NCBI RefSeq assembly: GCF_014656215.1
Contig: NZ_BNBZ01000052.1
Span: forward strand, 1-33,740
Length of the DNA stretch: 33,740 nt
Origin: Streptomyces zaomyceticus
Lineage (GTDB): Bacteria > Actinomycetota > Actinomycetes > Streptomycetales > Streptomycetaceae
Direction of reading: 5' to 3'
The position numbers were made by a program, and so were the translations under genes. Under the pieces are notes generated by a model, which was not told the origin of the DNA, ran no database searches, and saw only the letters and a list, made by a program, of their open reading frames with translations. Position 1 is the stretch's first letter. Every line of letters begins with the position of its first letter. Positions 1 through 7,532 of the stretch are shown here, piece by piece.

Positions 1-216
1 GTCAAGGGTGGGCTTGCCCATCGCGCAAGCGACGCCGTCAGGCGCCCTTGACGCGGTGACGGAGACCGCCACGCTCGGAAAGAGGGCGGCCGCACGCCAC
101 ACTTCCGAAGCCGGTCCACCCCCAGAACCCCGCCCGAACCCGCACCCACCCACCACCTCGACCGCCCCGTCCGAATTGCGCCAGCACTCCACGTCGCGCC
201 CCATGACGCTGGCCGT

Positions 217-756
217 ATGACGACCCAAACCCACACCGGCACCGGCACCCCCAGCAGCACCCCCACCTACTCCCCCCTCCCCGTCCCGCCCTCCGCCCTC
301 GCCCAACTGCGGGTCGCGGACGACGCGGGGCGCGCCTGCGTGCCGTACACCGCCGTCGAGGGCGGCGATCCCCTGCGTTGCTGTCTGCGCCTCTCCGCCC
401 CGGGCGAGTCGATCGCGCTCGTCTCCTACGCTCCGCTGCGGCGCTGGGCCGCCGAGACCGGGGCCGAGCCGGGCGCGTACGACGAGCAGGGGCCCGTCTT
501 CGTCCACGCGGCCGAGTGCGGCGGGCCCGCGCCCTCGGAGGAGTACCCCTTCGCGCGGGCCGGGGCTCTGCGGACCCTCCGCCGGTACGACACGGCGGGC
601 CGGATCGTCGGGGGCCGTCTTCTGGAGATTCCCGAGGCGACCGGCGAGGGCTTCGACCAGGCCTTCGCCGAGGCGTTCGCCGACCCCGCGGTGGCGCTGG
701 TGCACGTCCGTGCCGTCGAGTACGGCTGCTTCCACTTCGAGGTCCGGCGCCCCTGA
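217..756 (+). CDS. DUF1203 domain protein
   Basis: The 179-residue product is recognised as a DUF1203-type protein by its general pattern: an N-terminal Pro/Thr-rich stretch (about residues 1-25), then a compact alpha/beta domain. Features typical of the family are a CRLSAPGE segment near residue 55, a GPVFVHAAEC segment near 90, and the C-terminal HVRAVEYGCFHFEV. The biochemical role of the family is unknown. No membrane segment or signal peptide is visible. The ATG at 217 has no convincing Shine-Dalgarno. It is the only start that keeps the conserved part intact, and the other ATG nearby (202) is out of frame. The gene converges on rnpB and shares its terminator hairpin. A run of 10-bp repeats starts 8 nt after the stop codon. 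Confidence is good that it is a real gene and moderate for the family. Confidence 0.85.
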   Translation: MTTQTHTGTGTPSSTPTYSPLPVPPSALAQLRVADDAGRACVPYTAVEGGDPLRCCLRLSAPGESIALVSYAPLRRWAAETGAEPGAYDEQGPVFVHAAECGGPAPSEEYPFARAGALRTLRRYDTAGRIVGGRLLEIPEATGEGFDQAFAEAFADPAVALVHVRAVEYGCFHFEVRRP

Positions 757-763
757 CGGCACG

Positions 764-803
764 CCGGTCCTCTCCGGTTCTCTCCGGTTCTCTCCGGTCC
801 CGC
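764..803. repeat. 10-bp tandem repeat x4 downstream of DUF1203
   Basis: Four 10-bp units (CCGGTCCTCT, CCGGTTCTCT, CCGGTTCTCT, CCGGTCCCGC) follow each other without gaps, starting 8 nt after the stop codon and ending before the terminator hairpin. The two middle units are identical. No function is known. This is one of four arrays in the window placed at a gene's 3' end. Confidence 0.9.
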
Positions 804-820
804 CCGGAGGCCCAACGGGA

Positions 821-861
821 AAGGGCCCCTGTCCAGGCGATGTGCCTGGACAGGGGCCCTT
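821..861. terminator. Bidirectional terminator between DUF1203 and rnpB
   Basis: A perfect 18-bp inverted repeat (821-838 with 844-861) surrounds a 5-nt loop, GATGT. It is flanked by A-rich sequence on the left and TTCCC on the right, and it lies exactly between two convergent genes. It would form a very stable hairpin on either strand, so it most likely ends both the DUF1203 mRNA and the RNase P RNA precursor. Confidence 0.85.
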
Positions 862-870
862 CCCACGTGG

Positions 871-1283
871 GCCGACAGACGAGTCGGGCTGTACGCCGGG
901 TTCTGTGCCCCGGGACCTCGCGGTCGTCGGGGCGACGGCCATCCATCTAGGACCGGCGTTGCCGCCGGCCTCCTGCGGTCTACCCGCGGACTCGGGCGAG
1001 CAGCCCTCGAACATCCGCGCAGGGACACCGAGGTGTCCCCTCTTGACCTTGCTCCGAGTGGGGTTTACCTAGCCGCCTGAGTCACCTCAGGCGCTGGTGG
1101 TCTCTTACACCACCGTTTCACCCTTACCGGGGACCGAAGTCCTCGGCGGTCTGTTTTCTGTGGCACTGTCCCGCGGGTCACCCCGGGTGGCCGTTAGCCA
1201 CCACCCTGCTCTGTGGAGCCCGGACGTTCCTCGGGAAGATCCGAGGATCTCCACGCGGCCGTCCGCCCGGCTCGTCTGCCGTG
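871..1283 (-). ncRNA. rnpB: RNase P RNA, bacterial type A
   Basis: This is the catalytic RNA of RNase P, which cleaves 5' leaders from tRNA precursors. Read on the minus strand, the ends pair as helix P1 (CGGCAGACGAG with CTCGTCTGTCG, all 11 positions paired with one G-U). The 5' conserved block GAGGAACGTCCGGGCTCC, the block AAGGGTGAAACGGTGGTG, the AGAGACCACCAGC block, the GGGTAGACCGCAGGAGG region and the 3' conserved ACAGAACCCGGCGTACAG are all present in the right order. Length is about 410 nt, usual for actinobacteria. A likely -10 element, TAGCAT, lies at 1290-1295 (minus strand) and places the 5' end near 1283. The exact 3' end is estimated from P1 and may differ by several bases. The downstream hairpin at 821-861 is the probable terminator. 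Confidence 0.97.
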
Positions 1284-1378
1284 GCGACCATGCTACCCGC
1301 CGATTCAGGGGGAGCAGGACGTGTCGGGGTCGGAGCCGAGGGGGTGGGGATCTCGGTGCCGGTCCGGACCGTTCGTGC

Positions 1379-1409
1379 TTGACCTTGCCGCAACGTCAGG
1401 GTTTCTACT
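1379..1409 (+). promoter_or_regulatory. MerR-type promoter with 19-bp spacer
   Basis: The -35 TTGACC (1379-1384) and -10 TCTACT (1404-1409) are separated by 19 bp, the over-long spacing typical of promoters untwisted by MerR-family activators. The spacer region holds an imperfect dyad (ACCTTGCC ... GTCAGGGT). The -10 ends 6 nt before the ATG of the MerR gene, so the transcript is probably leaderless and autoregulated. The layout is seen in the sequence. Autoregulation is inferred. Confidence 0.7.
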
Positions 1410-1415
1410 GGGCGC

Positions 1416-2189
1416 ATGCGTATCGGCGAGATCGCCGCGCTGGTCGGGGTGACTCCCCGGGCCGTGCGGCACTACCACCAGTCGGGGCTGCTGCCCGAGC
1501 CCGCGCGGCGGGCCAACGGATACCGGGAGTACGGCGTCCGGGACGCCGTCCTGCTCGCCCGGATCCGGCGGCTCACCGAGCTCGGGCTCGGGCTCGACGA
1601 GGTTCGCGTGGTGCTCGCGGACGACGAGGGGCGGGGGCTCGTGGAGGTGATGGAGGAGCTGTCGCAGGACCTGGCGCGTCAGGAGGCGGAGATCCGGGAC
1701 CGCCGGGAGCGCCTCGCCACGCTCCTCGACGAGGCGCGGGCGGGCCGGCTGCCCGCCGACGGGCCCTTGTCGCCCGAGCTCTCCGCGCTGCTCGCGGGTC
1801 TGGGCGAGCTGCCGGAGTCGCCCATGGCGGCGAAGGACCGGGAGATCCTGGCGCTGCTCGACGCCGTCGTGCCGGAGGCGGAGCGGTCCCGGCTGATGGG
1901 GCTCATGGAGGGGGCGGCGGAGCACGCGCGTGAGGTGTACCCGCTGCTCGACGCCCTTTCGGGGGCGGAGGCGGACGATCCCCGGGTCGCGGAGGCGGCC
2001 GGGGTGCTCGCGGCCTGTCTGCCGGACGAGCTGGGGGTCGAGATCCCGACCGCCGGGTCGGGCGGCGCCGCCGGTGTCCCCGGCGCGTCCCTCGCCGACG
2101 CCCTGTTCGCGGACCTCGCTCCGGCGCAGTCCGCCGCCGTCCACCTGGCGATGCGCCTGGTGCGGGAGCGACGGGAGCAGCGGCCGTGA
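1416..2189 (+). CDS. MerR family transcriptional regulator
   Basis: This is a DNA-binding regulator of 257 residues. Residues 1-70 form the MerR winged helix-turn-helix, including MRIGEIAALVGVTPRAVRHY, the wing residues around NGYREY, and the RIRRLTELGLGLDEVRVVL segment. A coiled-coil dimerisation helix follows (about 75-115). The C-terminal 140 residues are Leu/Ala/Glu-rich and carry no cysteine pattern or known ligand domain that I recognise, so the inducer is unknown. ATG 1416 is chosen because it starts the conserved HTH and sits 6 nt after the -10, which suggests leaderless translation. Its TGA overlaps the GTG start of the next gene (GTGA), so the two are translationally coupled and the regulator may serve that membrane protein. 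Confidence 0.95.
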   Translation: MRIGEIAALVGVTPRAVRHYHQSGLLPEPARRANGYREYGVRDAVLLARIRRLTELGLGLDEVRVVLADDEGRGLVEVMEELSQDLARQEAEIRDRRERLATLLDEARAGRLPADGPLSPELSALLAGLGELPESPMAAKDREILALLDAVVPEAERSRLMGLMEGAAEHAREVYPLLDALSGAEADDPRVAEAAGVLAACLPDELGVEIPTAGSGGAAGVPGASLADALFADLAPAQSAAVHLAMRLVRERREQRP

Positions 2190-3049
2190 CGGGCTCCGGC
2201 GGCACCCGCTCCCCCCTTCTCCGTCTTCTCCGGCTGGTCGCGCGCGTCGCACTCCCCGCCGAGCTCGTTCTCGTCGTCCTTCTCTTCGGCGGGGTCCGGA
2301 TACCCGGGTCGGTCATCGCCGTCACCGAGGTTCTGGTCGTCGCGCTGCTGCTCGCCGAGGGGCTCGTCTATCTGCGGCTGCGGCGGCGGGGGTTCTCCCG
2401 GCGGGAGGCCGTCGCCGAGCTCGTGCCGGAGGCCGTGCTGCGGCTGCTGGGGCACGAGCTGCGGATCACGGAGAGTCTGCTGCGGTGGGCGGCGCGGCGG
2501 CCGCACGGGGTCGGCGGCGCGGACGCCGTGTTCCCGCACGCGCGCGACCAGGGGGCGCTGATGTACGGCTTCGCGTTCGTGTGCCTGGTGGAGACCGTCG
2601 GCATGTCGTACCTGCTCGCCGACTGGCCCCTGGTCCACACGGTCGTCCTCGTCCTGGACGTCTACACCGTGCTGTTCGTCCTGGGGCTGCACGCCGCCTC
2701 CGTGACCCGTCCGCACACGCTCACCGGTGGCGTCCTGCGGCTTCGGCAGGCCGCTCACGTCGACGTGCGCGTTCCGCTGGACCGGGTCGCGGCCGTCCGC
2801 CGGGAGCTGCTGTTCTCGCACGAGAAGGCCGAGGGCGAGCTGAATCTCGCGGTCGGTTCGCAGACCTCGGTGACCGTCGAGCTGACCGAGCCGGTGGACG
2901 CGCCCCGGCTGCTGGGCGCGCCCCGGCCGGTGCGGCTGATCCGGTTCCACGCGGACGATCCGCGGGCCCTGTACCGGGCGCTCGACGCGGCTCTCACGCG
3001 GGTGCGAACAGCACCTTCGCCGTCCCCGGGTCCGCCTCCGCGAGCCTGA
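2186..3049 (+). CDS. Membrane protein of unknown function coupled to MerR gene
   Basis: The product has 287 residues. Two hydrophobic helices lie near the N-terminus (about 18-38 and 42-62) and two more in the middle (about 130-150 and 153-172), so it is a four-helix inner-membrane protein. It is followed by a soluble C-terminal domain of about 110 residues (RQAAHVDVRVPLDRVAAVRR onward) that resembles the soluble part of PH-like or DUF-type membrane proteins. No catalytic motif is visible. It starts with GTG inside the MerR stop codon. The 3' end overlaps the convergent RNB gene by 56 bp. It could be a sensor or effector controlled by the MerR protein, which is an inference from gene order only. 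Confidence 0.85.
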   Translation: MTGSGGTRSPLLRLLRLVARVALPAELVLVVLLFGGVRIPGSVIAVTEVLVVALLLAEGLVYLRLRRRGFSRREAVAELVPEAVLRLLGHELRITESLLRWAARRPHGVGGADAVFPHARDQGALMYGFAFVCLVETVGMSYLLADWPLVHTVVLVLDVYTVLFVLGLHAASVTRPHTLTGGVLRLRQAAHVDVRVPLDRVAAVRRELLFSHEKAEGELNLAVGSQTSVTVELTEPVDAPRLLGAPRPVRLIRFHADDPRALYRALDAALTRVRTAPSPSPGPPPRA

Positions 3050-4436
3050 CGCGCAGCCACTCCCCGAGCGGCAGCCGGGATTCGCCGCCCGCGATGCGGG
3101 CGACGACCGCCGGGTCGTCGAGGTGGACGGTGCCGACGGACGGTTCGCGCTCCTTCACGTCGATCACGTAGGCGTCGAAGATCTCGCCGACGCGTTCGCT
3201 CAGCAGCGCCGCCTCGACGATGTCGACGCTCTCGCGCTCGACGGTGTTGGCGCGGCGCGAGCCCTCGGCCATCTCGTCGGGGAGGGCGGGCAGGGCGGCC
3301 CGGACCCACTCGGGCGGTTCGTCGCCCGCGACGGCGGCGACGCACAGTTCGCCCGCGTACCGGTCGACGAGCCGGCGCAGGGGCGCGGTGCAGTGGGTGT
3401 ATTCGTCGGCGACGGCGGCGTGCACGGCGGGGGTGGGGATATGGCCGTCGGTGAAGACGGTGTATCCGGCGCCGCGCAGCAGGGTGGTGCACTCCTGGAG
3501 GAAGGCGGCGTGGCGCGGGTCGGTGGGGTCGGCGGCGCGGACGACGTCGGCGTACGAGACGTGGTGCGGCCAGTCGACGCCGAGGGCCTGTGCGGAGCGG
3601 CGGAGCCGGGCGACGGCGCCGTCGGGGGCGGTGGGGAGGGTGCGCAGGATGCCGGTGCCGGCGGCGGTCATGAGGTCGGCGGCGGCCATCCCGGTGAGGA
3701 GGGAGATCTGGGCGTTCCAGCCGTCGGCGGGGAGCGGGGCCCGGTAGGCGAGGGAGTAGGTGTGGTCCTGCTCGACGATCTCCTGTTCGGGGACGTTGAG
3801 GGAGATCCCGCCGCGTTCGCCTTCGAGCGCTTCGCGGAGGCGTCCGATCTCGCGGAGGAGGGCGACGGGTTCCTCGGCGGTTCCGCTGTCGATCTGCCGT
3901 TGTACGCCCGCGTAGTCGAGTTTGGCCCGGCTGCGGACGAGGGCGCGGCGGACGTCGGTGGCGACGCGGCGGCCTTCGGCGTCGAGGTCGATGCGCCACA
4001 GGAGGGCGGGGCGGGGTTCTCCGGGGAGGAGGCTGGCGGCGCCTTCGGAGAGGACGGTGGGGTGGAGGGGGATCTTGCCGTCGGGGAAGTAGAGGGTGAG
4101 GACGCGCCGGTGTGCCTCGGTGTCGAGGGCGGAGCCGGGGGTGACGAAGGCGGCGACGTCGGCGATGGCGTAGTGGACGCGGTAGCCGCCGTCGGACCTG
4201 CGGGCCAGGTGCATGGCCTGGTCGAGGTCGGTGGAGGTCGGCGGGTCGACGGTGAAGAAGGGCAGGTCGGTGGCGTCGTGCGCGGGGAGCCGGGGGGCCT
4301 TCGCGACGGCTTCGGCCTCGGCGAGGACGGCGGGCGGGAAGGCTTCGGGGATCGCGAGCTCGGTACGGAGTGCGCGCAGGGCGGCCCGCAGCGGAGCCTC
4401 GGCTGCGCCGGTCACGTGGATGTGGCGGCGGGGCAT
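2994..4436 (-). CDS. RNB-domain 3'-5' exoribonuclease (RNase II/R family)
   Basis: A 480-residue hydrolytic exoribonuclease that degrades single-stranded RNA from the 3' end. The RNB catalytic signature begins at residue 59: PFFTVDPPTSTDLDQAMHL, with metal-binding D64, D70 and D72. The fourth position, an Asp in E. coli RNase II (D210), is Gln73 here. Other RNB blocks follow: YAIADVAAFV, LPFFTVDPP, the LLTGMAAADLM helix, and the YTHCTAPLRRLVDRYA block. There is no recognisable N-terminal pair of cold-shock domains and only a short C-terminal tail (about 60 residues), so it is much shorter than RNase R (about 800) and resembles the compact actinobacterial type. ATG 4436 (MPRRHIHV) is chosen over an upstream in-frame start that adds 31 low-complexity residues. 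The gene is divergent from yaaA. Confidence 0.93.
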   Translation of the reverse strand: MPRRHIHVTGAAEAPLRAALRALRTELAIPEAFPPAVLAEAEAVAKAPRLPAHDATDLPFFTVDPPTSTDLDQAMHLARRSDGGYRVHYAIADVAAFVTPGSALDTEAHRRVLTLYFPDGKIPLHPTVLSEGAASLLPGEPRPALLWRIDLDAEGRRVATDVRRALVRSRAKLDYAGVQRQIDSGTAEEPVALLREIGRLREALEGERGGISLNVPEQEIVEQDHTYSLAYRAPLPADGWNAQISLLTGMAAADLMTAAGTGILRTLPTAPDGAVARLRRSAQALGVDWPHHVSYADVVRAADPTDPRHAAFLQECTTLLRGAGYTVFTDGHIPTPAVHAAVADEYTHCTAPLRRLVDRYAGELCVAAVAGDEPPEWVRAALPALPDEMAEGSRRANTVERESVDIVEAALLSERVGEIFDAYVIDVKEREPSVGTVHLDDPAVVARIAGGESRLPLGEWLRVRLAEADPGTAKVLFAPA

Positions 4437-4555
4437 GGACCGAGCGTATGGGGCGGGGAGGGGTGCGGCACCTTGTACGGGGAGGCGTGCCGTACCTCGT
4501 ACGCTGGGTTCCCGGGGCCGCACCCCCATCCCCGTACGGACAAAGGAGAACCACC

Positions 4556-5323
4556 GTGCTCGTGCTGTTGCCGCCCTCCGAGGGCAAGGCCTCCTCGGGG
4601 CGCGGGGCGCCGCTCAAGCCGGAGTCGCTGTCGCTTCCGGGGCTCGCCGGGGCCCGGGCGGCGGTCCTGGACGAGCTGGTCGAGCTGTGCGCGGCCGACG
4701 AGGAGAAGGCGCGCGGGGTGCTCGGTCTGAGCGAGGGGCTGCGCGGCGAGGTCGCGAAGAACGTGGAGCTGCGGACGGCGGGCGCGCGTCCGGCCGGGGA
4801 GATCTACACGGGCGTGCTGTACGACGCGCTGGGTCTGGCGTCCCTGGACGCGGCGGCGAAGAGGCGGGCGGGTCGGTCCCTCCTGGTGTTCTCGGGGCTG
4901 TGGGGCGCGGTGCGGGTGACCGACCGGATTCCGTCGTACCGCTGCTCGATGGGGGTGAAGCTGCCGGGGCTCGGTGCGCTGGGCGGGCACTGGCGGGGTG
5001 CGATGGCGTCCGTGCTTCCCGAGGCGGCCGGTGACGGGCTGGTCCTGGATCTGCGTTCGTCGGCGTACGCGTCGGCGTGGAAGCCGAAGGGGGAGGTGGC
5101 GGCGCGGACGGCGACGGTGCGTGTGCTGCACGCGCCGACCCGGAAGGTGGTCAGCCACTTCAACAAGGCGACGAAGGGGCGGATCGTCCGGAGTCTCCTG
5201 GAGGAGGGCGCGGTGCCGCGGTCGACGGAGGAGCTGGTGGGGGCGCTGCGGGACCTTCGGTACGTGGTGGAGGAGAGCGGGAAGCCGGGGGCGCTGGACG
5301 TGCTGGTGGACGAGATCCACTAG
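4556..5323 (+). CDS. yaaA: YaaA/UPF0246 family peroxide-stress-type protein
   Basis: The 255-residue protein belongs to the YaaA (DUF328/UPF0246) family. In E. coli, YaaA limits intracellular iron and damage during hydrogen peroxide stress, and the protein has a DNA-binding helix-hairpin-helix-like fold. Diagnostic pieces are the N-terminal VLVLLPPSEGK, LLVFSGLWGAVRVTDRIPSYRCSMG (near 117-140), the VLDLRSSAYAS segment, and VSHFNKATKGRIVR (near 198). GTG 4556 is chosen because it starts the conserved motif and has AAAGGAG 7 nt upstream. It is followed after 74 bp by the aldolase gene on the same strand. The function in this organism is inferred from the family only. Confidence 0.9.
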   Translation: MLVLLPPSEGKASSGRGAPLKPESLSLPGLAGARAAVLDELVELCAADEEKARGVLGLSEGLRGEVAKNVELRTAGARPAGEIYTGVLYDALGLASLDAAAKRRAGRSLLVFSGLWGAVRVTDRIPSYRCSMGVKLPGLGALGGHWRGAMASVLPEAAGDGLVLDLRSSAYASAWKPKGEVAARTATVRVLHAPTRKVVSHFNKATKGRIVRSLLEEGAVPRSTEELVGALRDLRYVVEESGKPGALDVLVDEIH

Positions 5324-5339
5324 GGACCCCATCAGGGCT

Positions 5340-5366
5340 GTTGCGCCCTACGCAACGGTCGTTGCG
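5340..5366 (+). promoter_or_regulatory. Phased GTTGCG half-sites upstream of the aldolase gene
   Basis: Three copies of the same hexamer lie one helical turn apart: GTTGCG (5340-5345), its complement CGCAAC (5351-5356), and GTTGCG (5361-5366), centres 11 and 10 bp apart. They form two abutting inverted repeats 31 bp before the aldolase start. This looks like an operator, perhaps for an IclR- or GntR-type sugar-acid regulator. The regulator type is a guess, and no such gene lies in the window. Confidence 0.45.
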
Positions 5367-5397
5367 ACTGACGCTCGTCGTGGGCAGGATGAGGCCC

Positions 5398-6036
5398 ATG
5401 ACGAGCGTGTTCGACCTTGCCCCGGAAACCCCCGTCGTCCCGGTCGTCGTGATCGAGGACGCCGCCGACGCCGTGCCCCTGGCCCGTGCCCTGGTCGCCG
5501 GCGGACTGCCGCTGATCGAGGTCACCCTGCGTACCCCGGCGGCCCTGGACGCCGTCCGCGCGATCGCGGCCGAGGTGCCGGACGCGGTGGTCGGCGCGGG
5601 AACGGTCGTCTCGGCGGCGGGGGTGGCCGAGGCGGTCGGCGCCGGGGCCCGGTTCCTGGTGAGCCCCGGGTGGACCGAGCGGCTGCTGGGCGCGATGCGG
5701 GAGTCCGGGGTGCCGTTCCTGCCGGGCGTGTCGACGGCCTCGGAGGTCGTGGCGCTGCTCGAACAGGGCGTGGACGCGATGAAGTTCTTCCCGGCCGAGG
5801 CGGCGGGCGGCGTCCCGTATCTGAAGTCCCTCGCGGGGCCCCTCCCCCGGGCCCGCTTCTGCCCGACCGGCGGCGTCTCCCCCGCCAACGCCCGGGACTA
5901 TCTCTCCCTGCCGAACGTCGGCTGCGTCGGCGGTACGTGGATGCTGCCGCCCGACGCCCTCGCCGCCCGCGACTGGGCGCGGGTGGAGACGCTGGCGCGC
6001 GAGGCGGCGGCGGTACGGGTGCCCGTCGGCGGATGA
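5398..6036 (+). CDS. eda: KDPG/KHG aldolase
   Basis: A class I aldolase of 212 residues, the usual length. It cleaves 2-keto-3-deoxy-6-phosphogluconate to pyruvate and glyceraldehyde-3-phosphate and/or 4-hydroxy-2-oxoglutarate to pyruvate and glyoxylate. The Schiff-base lysine is K129 in GVDAMKFFPAE, and the general base is E41 in LIEVTLRT. The phosphate-binding PTGGVS and the C-terminal VGGTWM motif are also present, all in the TIM-barrel order. ATG 5398 is preferred because GGATGAGG lies just upstream, though ATG 5389 in the same frame would add three residues. No dehydratase (edd) or gluconate genes are nearby, so it is unclear whether it serves the Entner-Doudoroff pathway or sugar-acid catabolism. 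Operator-like half-sites precede it. Confidence 0.95.
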   Translation: MTSVFDLAPETPVVPVVVIEDAADAVPLARALVAGGLPLIEVTLRTPAALDAVRAIAAEVPDAVVGAGTVVSAAGVAEAVGAGARFLVSPGWTERLLGAMRESGVPFLPGVSTASEVVALLEQGVDAMKFFPAEAAGGVPYLKSLAGPLPRARFCPTGGVSPANARDYLSLPNVGCVGGTWMLPPDALAARDWARVETLAREAAAVRVPVGG

Positions 6037-6059
6037 CGTGTCGGCGATGATCTGCCAAC

Positions 6060-6086
6060 GGGTGACCTACCGGCCGAACGTCACCC
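6060..6086. terminator. Weak hairpin between convergent eda and RNase H genes
   Basis: A 7-bp perfect stem (GGGTGAC 6060-6066 with GTCACCC 6080-6086) with a 13-nt loop lies in the 65-bp gap between two convergent genes. There is no U-tract on either side. The position suits a terminator, but the stem is modest. Confidence 0.4.
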
Positions 6087-6101
6087 CGTCGACGGAATCC
6101 G

Positions 6102-7532
6102 TCAGCGCAGGTGGGAGGTGTCGTTGAGGAGGCGTACGGACGCGTTGCCGTCGGCGTAGTAGGCCACGGCCGAGATCGACGCGGCCGACAGCTCCATCCG
6201 GAACAGCGACTCCGGCGGGGCGCCGAGCGCGAGCCGGACCAAGGTCTTGATCGGCGTGACGTGGCTGACGAGGAGGACGGTGCGGCCCGCGTAGGCGGCC
6301 GCCAGCCGGTCGCGGGTCGTGGCGACCCGGCGGGCGACGGTGGCGAAGCTCTCTCCTCCGCCCGTCGGCGCGGCCTTCGGCGAGGAGAGCCAGGCGTCGA
6401 GGTCCTCGGGGTGACGTTCCCGCACCTCGCCGAAGGTCAGCCCCTCCCAGGCGCCGAAGTCGGTCTCGCGCAGCCCCTGTTCGACGCGCACGTCGAGCCC
6501 GAGGCGGGCGGCGACGGCGGCGGCGGTCTGCCGACAGCGGGTGAGCGGCGAGCTGACGATCTCCTGGATCGTGCCGCGCGCGGCCAGCGCGTCCGCGACG
6601 GCCTCGGCCTGCCGCAGCCCGGCCGCCGAGAGCTCGGGGTCGCTCCCCCCGCTCCCGGAGAACCGCTTCTCGGGCGTGAGGGCGGTCTCACCGTGCCGCA
6701 GGAGGACGAAGGTGGCGGGCGCGCCCATGTCGGGGCCGTTGGACCAGCCCTGGGACGCGGACACCACGGGTGCGGAAGCGCCGGACGCGCCGGGTGCGGG
6801 TGCGTCAGGAGCGGTTGCGACGGACGCGGTGGCCACGGTCGGGGCCGTCGCCGGATGAGCCGCCTCCGCCTCGAAGTCTCCCGAGGCCGTGAGGGCCTCT
6901 TCGGTGGCGAACGCGGCGGCGAACAGCCCCTCGTCGTACCCGGAGGCCGTCGGGGACCCGGGGGCCTTCGCCGAACCCAGTGCCGCCCTCGCGCGGGCCG
7001 CGCCCGCCGTCGCGTCGCCGGGAGGGCCCGAAGGGGGCGGGGCGGCGGCATTGCGGGCGGCGGAGGCGTCCAGGGCGGCCGTCGAGGCGGACGGCTCCCA
7101 CCGGCGGCCCTGCTTGCCCGCGTCCATCGCCTCGTTCGCGAGCCGGTCCGCGTGCTTGTTGCGCTCGCGCGGGATCCACTCGTAGCGCACCCGGCCCGCC
7201 GGGAAGACCCGGCCCGCCTCGGCCGCCAGCGGCTTCATGTCCGGGTGCTTGATCTTCCAGCGGCCGGACATCTGCTCGACGACCAGTTTGGAGTCCATCC
7301 GGACGTGGACGGTGCAGTCGGGGAACAGGGCCCGCGCCGCCTTCAGGCCCGCGACCAGGCCCTTGTACTCGGCGACGTTGTTCGTCGCCACGCCGATGTA
7401 CTCGGCGGCCTCCGCGAGCGTCTCGCCCGTCACCGGATCCAGGACCACGGCGCCGTACCCGGCGGGCCCCGGGTTGCCCCGGGAACCGCCGTCCGCCTCG
7501 ACGATCACCTCACGTGAGGACGACGACGTCAT
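6102..7532 (-). CDS. Bifunctional RNase HI / histidine phosphatase
   Basis: A 476-residue fusion. Residues 8-140 are a type 1 RNase H with the four carboxylates D14 (EADGGSRGNPG), E55 (NNVAEYKG), D80 (VRMDSK) and D129 (NKHADRLAN). This domain degrades RNA in RNA:DNA hybrids. Residues 145-270 are a long Ala/Pro/Gly-rich linker. From 274 there is a phosphoglycerate-mutase-type phosphatase with the RHGE motif (R279, H280), SSPLTRCRQTA, and the second catalytic His in VSHVTP (H424). The same architecture is known from S. coelicolor SCO2299 and M. tuberculosis Rv2228c, whose phosphatase domain is related to CobC. It starts with ATG 7532 inside the TAATG overlap with the preceding gene and is the last gene of a three-gene operon. 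Confidence 0.96.
   Translation of the reverse strand: MTSSSSREVIVEADGGSRGNPGPAGYGAVVLDPVTGETLAEAAEYIGVATNNVAEYKGLVAGLKAARALFPDCTVHVRMDSKLVVEQMSGRWKIKHPDMKPLAAEAGRVFPAGRVRYEWIPRERNKHADRLANEAMDAGKQGRRWEPSASTAALDASAARNAAAPPPSGPPGDATAGAARARAALGSAKAPGSPTASGYDEGLFAAAFATEEALTASGDFEAEAAHPATAPTVATASVATAPDAPAPGASGASAPVVSASQGWSNGPDMGAPATFVLLRHGETALTPEKRFSGSGGSDPELSAAGLRQAEAVADALAARGTIQEIVSSPLTRCRQTAAAVAARLGLDVRVEQGLRETDFGAWEGLTFGEVRERHPEDLDAWLSSPKAAPTGGGESFATVARRVATTRDRLAAAYAGRTVLLVSHVTPIKTLVRLALGAPPESLFRMELSAASISAVAYYADGNASVRLLNDTSHLR

Noticed and set aside
1..52. Inverted repeat GTCAAGGG...CCCTTGAC and a minus-strand ATG at 21 (MGKPTLD)
   Set aside because: Too little sequence remains to judge. It could be the start of a gene leaving the window on the left, but there is no ribosome binding site, so I do not list it.
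4475..4495. GTACGG...CCGTAC inverted repeat between RNB and yaaA
   Set aside because: Only 6-bp arms; GTACGG-type words are very common here, and no promoter elements with good spacing accompany it.
3123..4730. A 535-codon plus-strand frame opposite the RNB gene
   Set aside because: Composition (Gly/Val/Asp runs) is that of an antisense shadow, and the minus-strand RNB gene has clear catalytic motifs.
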